From: Tetrapyrgos nigripes
Taxonomy: Eukaryota > Basidiomycota > Agaricomycetes > Agaricales > Campanellaceae
DNA length: 64,000 bases
NCBI GenBank assembly: GCA_013368315.1
Contig: JAACJM010000123.1
Location: forward strand, 1-64,000
Direction of reading: 5' to 3'
The notes beneath the pieces were generated by a model. It worked only from the letters and a program-made list of their open reading frames with translations, was not told the origin of the DNA and did not search any database. A program made the translations under genes and the position numbers. The number at the start of each line of letters is the position of its first letter. Position 1 is the first letter of the stretch. Of the stretch, positions 57,197 through 64,000 are shown in pieces.

Positions 57197-57950
57197 AGTT
57201 TACCATTGATACATTTTTGGTCTGAGCCAATTATGGCTTTCTTTAATTCCAGATTGAGAAGGAAAGAAAGCCCACAATAATAGGTAGGGTAGTTTACCAT
57301 CAATATATGTTTGGTCTGGGCCAATTCTTACCTCATTTCACTCCAGAAAAATAGGGAAACAACCCCCATACTGAGAGGTACTCTGGATCTATGGATATGA
57401 GTTGTGGGTGGGTGAGGGGGAGGATATGTGAGAGCAGGGAAGTTTACCATTCATATATTTTGTTCTGGGGAAATTCTGGCCTCATTTAACCTCAGAATAA
57501 GGGGGAAAGAAACCCTAGAGTTATAGGTGCTCTGGATGTGGAGATATGAGTTTTTGGGTGGGTGAGGGGAAGGTATGTGAGAGTGAAGGAGTTTACCATC
57601 AATATATTTTTGTTCAGGGGCAATTCTGGCCTCATTTAACCTCAGAATAAGAGGGAAAGAAAACATAGAGTCATAGGCTCTCTGGATGTGGAGATATGAG
57701 TTTTTGGGTGGGTGAGGGGAGGGCACGTGAGTGCTGGGAAGTTTACCATCAATATATTTTTTATCTGGGGCATTTCTGGCCTCATTAAACTCCAGAAAAA
57801 CAGGGAAAGAAACCCCATACTGAGAGGTTCTCTGGATCTACAGATATGAGTTTTGGGTGGGTGAGGGGAAGGTACATGAGAGCAGGGGAGTTTACCTTCA
57901 ATATATCCTTATTATGGGCCAATTCTTGTCTCATTTAACTTTGGAACAAG
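57197..57950. repeat. Minisatellite with a 150-bp unit, about five copies
   Basis: Unit starts marked by AGTTTACCATCAATATAT-like sequence are spaced about 150 bp apart at roughly 57290, 57440, 57590, 57740 and 57888, with a diverged copy at 57197. Each unit contains GGGTGGGTGAGGGGA and a CTCTGGAT block. Confidence 0.8.
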
Positions 57951-58285
57951 ATATACTTCACCTGTGTCTTTGCCGCTCACCTGTCTTTGTTGTTGTCAAC
58001 CATCACTATGTATGATTTTGGGGAGCTGTGTGTTCCTTTTGGCTGCCTGTTGTCATTGTACTCATTGCATCTAGGTCCCCTGAATTGGTGGATTGGGTAC
58101 TTTCCCATCTTTCTATGGATGAGTTGATGCCCTTCTCCATCTCTTATTTCAATTTCTGAAGCTGTACACTCCAACAAGGCCCAACTTCACTCTCTGAAAC
58201 ATTTACAGTGCCACACTCAGTTTATTATTTCTGGTTCAGTTGTCCATTTACTGGGTTAACAAGAACCATTTTGTGGTGCATGTAG
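57951..58285. other. Non-coding spacer
   Basis: Sequence between the minisatellite and the TTACGAGGCC-family block. No gene or repeat is recognised. Confidence 0.4.
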
Positions 58286-59708
58286 TTACGAGGCCTTTAG
58301 GCTGAGTTAACTTAGGTCGACCTCGAAAATGTTCCCAGGGGTTCAGTCTCCCACCCCTTTTCATCCGGTCTCTACCTTCCCGACAACCGAAATGTGTCTA
58401 GACTCGGTCTGGACCGGGTCCAATGACCGCTGGTGACGTCGACAACCCATGCTAGCGTGTCGAGCGTGTCAACTCATCTTGCTCGCAGCTCATCATGTTT
58501 CCCCCCACCACAAATCCCTCTAAAAGCAAACCAGATCCAATGGGGAAAGTATATATATTGGTCAACAAGGACCTCAACCGCTGGGAACTGTCGCTTTTGA
58601 AGAGATACTTAGAAGGAAAGGCCAGAGAGAAACTGAAACCTTTTTCTATGTATGTCTACATTGCGCCTATATAAGTATACTGACTCACAGTGCTCTCCTT
58701 AAGGCCTTATTTAAGGGCGATCCCAGGACTTACGCCTTAAATATTTAATAATGGTTATTAACTAGAGCTTATTTAAGGCTTATTTAAGGGCAAATGATTT
58801 TTTTTACTACAAGTCTACTCTTTATATTCATCCCCAGAACTCTCTAACACTCCGTCATCTAGTACCTCATATCATACTTGATGCACCTGAGACAGTGAGC
58901 CCTTGAGTCAGACTTGTTTCTTTTCTCCTTCTTAGATGAACTTCCAGAGTGGTCCCTTGTCACAAGCTGTGGCTTGAGAGAAATAGAGTGTATTGCTGAG
59001 GAGTACTGTACTTCAGGCTTCACAAAAAGTTATGTGGCTATGTAGCAACATATGTATATTAAGGCTTAATTAAGGCTTAGATTCCTCCTGCTCCTCAGTA
59101 AAGCCTTAATTATTTTTCATTTTAAGCCCTTAGGGAGAACACTGCTGACTCACCTATCTTCACAGGTGCATTCGACTACGCCCATAGTTCCGACAGTACC
59201 TTCTCGACTCACCATGGCAACCTTGCAACCCTCCGCTGCCTGCGCATCGTTGCACACATGCTCGACCCCACCAACACCCGTTCCCTCTCTACTAGGCATC
59301 TGGTACTCCTCTCCCACTCTCATTGCTCCTCTCGGTCTCCAAAGTATCTTTGTTCAAGACGGCTCACTCGCCCCAACGCGTTCTGGTCTTCACCTAAGTC
59401 AGGCGTTGCCGTTGGTGTTGACATTGATTTCTCATGCCTTTATGTGATGGGTGACTTGGTGGTTAGATTGGGCTTTGCGCTCTTCACTGCGTAATTGTTG
59501 TGTCGACATGAAGCTAGAGTTGAGTTGGATTTAGCCGTTGCGTTGGGTGTCTGGCAGCGCGTTGATGATCTTTGGATGTCAGTTTCGATTTTTTCCTCCT
59601 TAGCACATACATACTTAAGCTTATTTCGCTTATACTACTTTGTAAGTAACTGCTATGTAGTCAATACAAGAGTGAAATTTTGGTATGATCTTGTTGAGGG
59701 CCTCGTAC
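58286..59708. mobile_element. TTACGAGGCC-family block; right arm of the inverted duplication
   Basis: The left end TTACGAGGCC (58286-58295) and the inverted right end GGGCCTCGTAC (to 59708) bound 1.42 kb. From about 58507 on it is the inverse of 43842-45081. Near the left end it shares GACTCGGTCTGGACC-type sequence with the small element at 16123-16427. The frames inside (59166-59447, 59258-59494) encode no recognised protein. Confidence 0.65.
58688..59144. mobile_element. hAT-type MITE, right copy
   Basis: It has the same ends as 44443-44901 and is flanked by CTGACTCA on both sides (58680-58687 and 59145-59152), the inverse of the duplication in the left arm. The insertion therefore predates the duplication of the arms. 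Confidence 0.8.
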
Positions 59709-60539
59709 CTTGCCATGCGAAGCAGTGGCACCTTTCCCCAGTGAGAAAAGATGGCACAGTTTGGCTCAATGATGGCATGGTGCATGGAAACACTTCATGA
59801 CCTGAAGGAGGATATAACACCACAATGCTACTTATAATGATGATCCTGCATGTTCCTATATATATGCCCTGATGTAATATAGTAATCGTCTTGCCAGCAA
59901 CAGCTTGGCCTCTACCCCCCAGTTCCTTAGTAACACTAACTGTGAGTCCGCAGGTTGGGATTCCCCATTCAAGATCAAACACAAAATAACAATCAAATCA
60001 CAATGATATTCTCTGTTTCCACCTGAAGATGAGATTCTCTAGTGTCAAACAGGGATGGTTGGTTTCTGTGTTGTACATATCTACAGGTGAGTACTTTATA
60101 TACATGGCTAATAAATTAATCTAAAACCTGAATACATAGCTGTGGGCACAGAATGGTAGTTCATTGTCTCTAAGGTAACTGCCAACATTCCAATGTGTTG
60201 AATGACTCAAATGAATCTTGAATTCTTGTGTTCTAATTTGGTAAGTGTGGCCTCCACCTCGGAGCTGCAGGCACATCAATTTCTATTCTTCTCTTCTCAC
60301 TTTTCTCTTTGTTGAGCTTCCCTGACTCATTTCTTATTCTTTAATGCTACCACTGCTCGTATTTCTTGGTTACAAGTCTCCTGGCATGGATATCAAGGTG
60401 TGTTGCTTTGCCATTCACTCGTGATTGAGTATTTACTAGTATGGGGCCACAGCTCCTTTCTTTTACTAGTACTGATCGGGGAGTCTTGCACGGATAGACT
60501 CCATCAAACCAGGTTCAAGTAAGTGAATATGTTTTATTA
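59709..60539. other. Non-coding region without a recognised gene
   Basis: The first 35 bp carry the CCATGCGAAGCAGTGGCACC motif also seen next to other TTACGAGGCC copies. The rest shows no gene. Confidence 0.4.
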
Positions 60540-61291
60540 GGGACTATTAGCAACGCGTTAGAATTTAGCCGAGTTTTCACAGAAATTAATTAGCCAACCA
60601 GTCAGAATATTCTCTCATTGACATCAATGGATTCTGGTCAGTCGAGCGTAAACCAAGCCATAACTCTGAAAGCCCTAGTAGACAGGCCATCAGAATCCTA
60701 TCCTGAAGCATTAGTCTTCCTTTCACTACTCTTTGACGACGGCAATGATGATGAAGACAATCTTTTATTCCTATCTTCACTCAGTCAGCTCTCTGCACTA
60801 CGTCTGACACCTTCCAGTAACCAGATAACTTGGAAATGGCTGTCCTTGATCAACGAGCAGGATTGCATCTGGCGCTTTCACTTTTCTCAGTCTTAGTTCA
60901 TGAGGCTAGCAAAAGTGTTAGATATTCCAGATCCCTTCATCACTGCATGAGGCAACAGGGATGGCTTAAGCTTTAAGGATGGTATGCAGAGGCAGTGGAG
61001 TGGGCGAAATGGAGGGACCTCCAGCAAAAATAGTCTGACATGAGGCTATTCAGCGAGTGGAGACTTGAGTGGGTGTCATGGTAATTGTGCCAGGTGTTGG
61101 CCACAGCCCACAGGAAGAGTGGGACCAATGTGGGAGGTGATGATGCAACGACAATGTTGAGAGGAAATACTATGGTGGTGGGAATATTTTCACACAGTCA
61201 GAATTTAGCCGAGTGTCAACCGGGTGTCAGAACCTAGCCGAGTTTTCCCTGAAAAAAAAAAAAAGTTTTCTGATGTGTTGCTAATAGTCCC
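60540..61291. mobile_element. TIR element with GGGACTATTAGCAAC ends
   Basis: The 15-bp ends GGGACTATTAGCAAC (60540-60554) and the inverse (61277-61291) are perfect. The flanks read TATTA on both sides (60535-60539 and 61292-61296), a possible 5-bp duplication. A TTAGCCGAGTTTTC-like motif is subterminal on both sides in opposite orientation. The 752-bp element holds a 92-codon frame (60618-60896) with an acidic DDGNDDEDN run, unassigned. The superfamily is not clear. Confidence 0.65.
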
Positions 61292-61296
61292 TATTA

Positions 61297-63020
61297 TCAT
61301 CGTGATTTTCTAGGGGTATATGACTATCAGTTGTATCATCCTCAAAAACATGGGGACCGTCACTTTCCGTGATACCTAGTATACTGATACATCTGATATA
61401 TTACATGAGTTATTGCAAACACTAATCCCAACAACAAAGCACTCACAATTTGAGACCAGGCTGCAATGCAATTCAATGCTACCTCTTACAATCAGTACAT
61501 TTGAATCAACACAGCATTTAGTTTCACACTTTATGGAGCCCTGAGCTGATAAATGTCACTCTTGTCATGCTGATATGTTCTGAATGTACAAGTCCCTAAG
61601 ATTTCCAAAATTCCTTCTGATGTCACTATCTTATGAATGCGAGACAAAGGTTCAGAAGGTTATACATGTGCCTCAAGGAGCTGAATTTCGAGAATATCAA
61701 ATCAATGGCATCATTTATTTGGGTAGAGATCACTTCATCACAAGAATGTTTAACAGAGCTCAGCACAAGTGGTTATATGATGGCATTGGAACTGGAGTAC
61801 CAACAAGAATATCCACAGCACTCCAAACAGATGGAGAAAATCTGGAATACTTTGCTGATAAAAATGCTGTAGTAATTCTATATGTAAAAAAGAAATAGAA
61901 GAGACAAGCTGAATATGTTTTGATGAGTGGAAACAGCCTCATACCTGCCACGCACAGCGTTGGCCCACACCCCTTTCATAATACTTCAGTAAGTCAAGTG
62001 GAGTTACTTATTGAGTGCTCCCCAGTAAGGCTTCAGTAATGCTTCTGGATATCCAAGGAATTACAAGTATTTGCACCCAGTGTGTGTGAAACATGTATCA
62101 GTGATGTGCTCATAGAGGCGTAGCATCCTGGACGCTGTGTGAGTGCTTGGTGTACCATGCGAAACATGTATCCTGGACGCTACTTGAGGGCTTGGTGTAC
62201 CATATATTCTAGGTATTGTGCGTAGCGTCCTGGATGCTATGTGAACACTAATATGGAAGCCTAGGCTGTATGGGGGATACAGCCCATGTCATATAGATAG
62301 CTGTCACTATTCATTGACAGGAAGTCAATTTTCTGATCACGAACTTGTATGGTGTAATCCTCCCATATGATGTGAGCCTGTATGTGATATACCTTATTCT
62401 CGTTCTGACTACTTGGACGACTGACCGTTACTACAAAATCATTACTAGATCTAACCATCAACGTGCTGGCATATTATCAGACGTGAAATCACCAATAGTA
62501 ACAGTGCGTATTCACGATCTCCCCAAATGTACGACGAAGTCTCCATCATCTCTCGGTCAATCGAACCCAACGAGTCCACCAGCAAAATGTCCTCAGAATT
62601 GCTACCCAGATACGACCCAGATGTTTCTGAGATATAGCGCATCAGGCTAAAATTTATTTCCCATCGCGCCGTCCGAGGCATTACATCTTTCTTATAATAC
62701 ATCTTTTGCAAGCAAGGGTATCTTTACGCCAACATAATTCCTATATTTCGTCAGAATTCCTCCAAATGCATGCCATATGTTCGCATTCAGCTCCCATTGC
62801 ATTTTGCGAGATATGATTGGGATACAACATTGATATAATTCCCCTATTGCATGATATCACCGAGGTAAAATCCAAGACGCGATATATTTCCCCTAGATGC
62901 GTTATATTTCTGCGTACGCAATATGGAGCGATATATTTTCCACATGAACAACGGTGATATATTCTTGCCATTCAATAAGTTTGCCCTCATGCATCATATT
63001 TTACACTATTGAATCACATT
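61297..63020. other. Region without a confident gene; short repeats
   Basis: TCCTGGACGCT/GCTTGGTGTACCAT units repeat between about 62105 and 62245. CCATCGCGCCGTCC at 62661-62674 is matched by its inverse at 63095-63108, and GATATATT-type motifs are frequent between them. The frame 61584-61898 is unassigned. Confidence 0.4.
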
Positions 63021-63128
63021 CCTTGTCTTGCAGTGCAAGCAAGATTTGGGTTATACATTGGCCACCTTGCACTATATCCCTGATATGATGGACTGGACGG
63101 CGCGATGGGGGTTATCAAAGCAGTACAG

Positions 63129-63570
63129 AATATTATATACAGGAGTCTATTCTGGGGAAATTTTACTGGTGTCAGTCATCTACGTGTCGATGAACTACCG
63201 TGTCACTGCCTTTGGGTTCTTAGCTTCTCAGAAAGTTAAGGACGCGGATGTCGGTAATCTTGGTCTTTAGGATCAGCGTGAGGCTCTTGAGTGGATTCAG
63301 AAGTATATTGGTGCGTTTGCAGGGGATCCGGAGAAGGTCACGATGTGAGTATACTCGCTTCGCTAGTCACTTTCCCCCATTCCCCCCTTTTTCCGTAGTA
63401 TCTCACTCTGATGCGTATACGTAACGTTCAACCATAGCTGGGGAGAATCTGCCGGGGCCATTTCCGTTGCTCTGCATATGGTCAACAACGATGGCGACCC
63501 TGAGGGATATTTCCGAGCTGGATTTATGCAATCTGGTTCTCCAATTCCAGTGATATCATCAAGTTACTAA
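63129..63570 (+). pseudogene. Type-B carboxylesterase/lipase fragment, broken
   Basis: The frame reads VIYVSMNYRVTAFGFLASQ..VGNLGL, then a TAG at 63268-63270 where the family has Gln, then DQREALEWIQKYIGAFAGDPEKVT. A 93-nt intron (63345-63437, GTGAGT..CATAG) follows, then WGESAGAISVALHMV with the nucleophile Ser in GESAG, then FRAGFMQSGSPIPV. After that the reading is lost to stops. The N-terminal third is not found upstream. The enzyme class hydrolyses carboxylic esters and is often secreted in fungi. The rest of the gene to the window end could not be joined. Confidence 0.7.
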
Positions 63571-64000
63571 CGGACAGAAGTGCATGTATTCTCATTTTTA
63601 CCTTCTTTCATGCTGATACTGATAGTCATCCATTGATGCACTAGGTACGACTACTAAATGTCCACTTTCCTCTGTACTAGCGACTGACATTGAGTAGCGA
63701 GGGTCCCTAGCTTCCTTCGCCGTGCAGATTCGGTCAAGTCCTTCGAGTCTGGCTTGTTTTACCATCGGTGGCTCGGCAGAATGAGTATGAGCATACTAGC
63801 TAGAAGCCTCTTTATTGTTCAAAAGTCTTCTTAATGTCATGCCGTGCTCTACAGGCGTAATTGAAAAGCGATTTAGAATGGAAAGCATCCGTGGATCAAC
63901 TCTTTCCGAGTGGAACTACACAGTGGTACGCGTTTGTTGCAAGATGACGCCCCGGCGCCTGGGCGCTGTATAAAGCTTCGGATTTCGAAGAATCGATGAT
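63571..64000. other. No recognised gene
   Basis: Possible decayed downstream exons of the carboxylesterase, but no segment could be assigned with confidence. Confidence 0.3.

Overview
The window looks like a chromosome segment of a basidiomycete, most likely a mushroom-forming Agaricomycete. The reasons are short introns (about 47-104 nt, GT..AG), intron-rich membrane-protein genes, a protein-phosphatase-1 targeting gene of the kind seen in mushrooms, and KDZ/TET-JBP, chromodomain Ty3/gypsy and tyrosine-recombinase retroelements. Host genes are few and most of the window is transposable-element (TE) sequence. Everything here is read by eye; no database search was run.

Layout. 1-1227 (-): N-terminal part of a glycogen/PP1 targeting subunit, open to the window edge. 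1.4-14.7 kb: mostly non-coding or unrecognised sequence, with an old duplicated block and a few weak spliced candidates. 14.8-15.2 kb: a three-exon small secreted peptide gene. 16.1-17.1 kb: two small terminal-inverted-repeat (TIR) elements, one holding a Harbinger-like transposase remnant. 17.3-22.1 kb (-): a decayed tyrosine-recombinase (DIRS-type) retrotransposon. 22.2-31.6 kb (+): a decayed chromodomain Ty3/gypsy element followed by two 5'-deleted units sharing LTRs, giving four LTRs in a row. 32.1-32.65 kb: a hAT-type element with a perfect 8-bp target-site duplication. 35.4-37.4 kb: a tRNA-derived SINE-like repeat next to a TIR element with 434-bp arms. 39.2-40.6 kb: inverted arrays of a GGGTAC motif. 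40.9-42.3 kb (-): an intact seven-exon membrane protein gene. 42.7-45.1 kb and 58.3-59.7 kb: TE-derived blocks, the second an inverted copy of most of the first. 45.08-56.76 kb: a large KDZ-type DNA transposon with 730-bp TIRs and four genes. 57.2-57.95 kb: a 150-bp minisatellite. 60.5-61.3 kb: another TIR element. 63.1-63.6 kb: a broken type-B carboxylesterase.

The main discovery candidate is the 11.7-kb KDZ transposon. It carries two divergent gene pairs: KDZ transposase (-) with a TET/JBP-type 2-oxoglutarate/Fe(II) dioxygenase (+), and an RNase-H1-N-terminal/viroplasmin-like domain protein (-) with a large basic coiled-coil-like protein (+). The dioxygenase keeps all visible catalytic residues, and the basic protein reads open across five exons. 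The transposase carries one in-frame TGA, apparently from CGA.

Several neighbouring TEs show the same decay. Arginine CGA codons have become TGA in some copies and CAA in sister copies, which is the signature of CpG deamination. This suggests that the genome methylates its TEs, and that the KDZ element carries an enzyme of the family that oxidises methylcytosine. The link is an inference, but each part can be checked.
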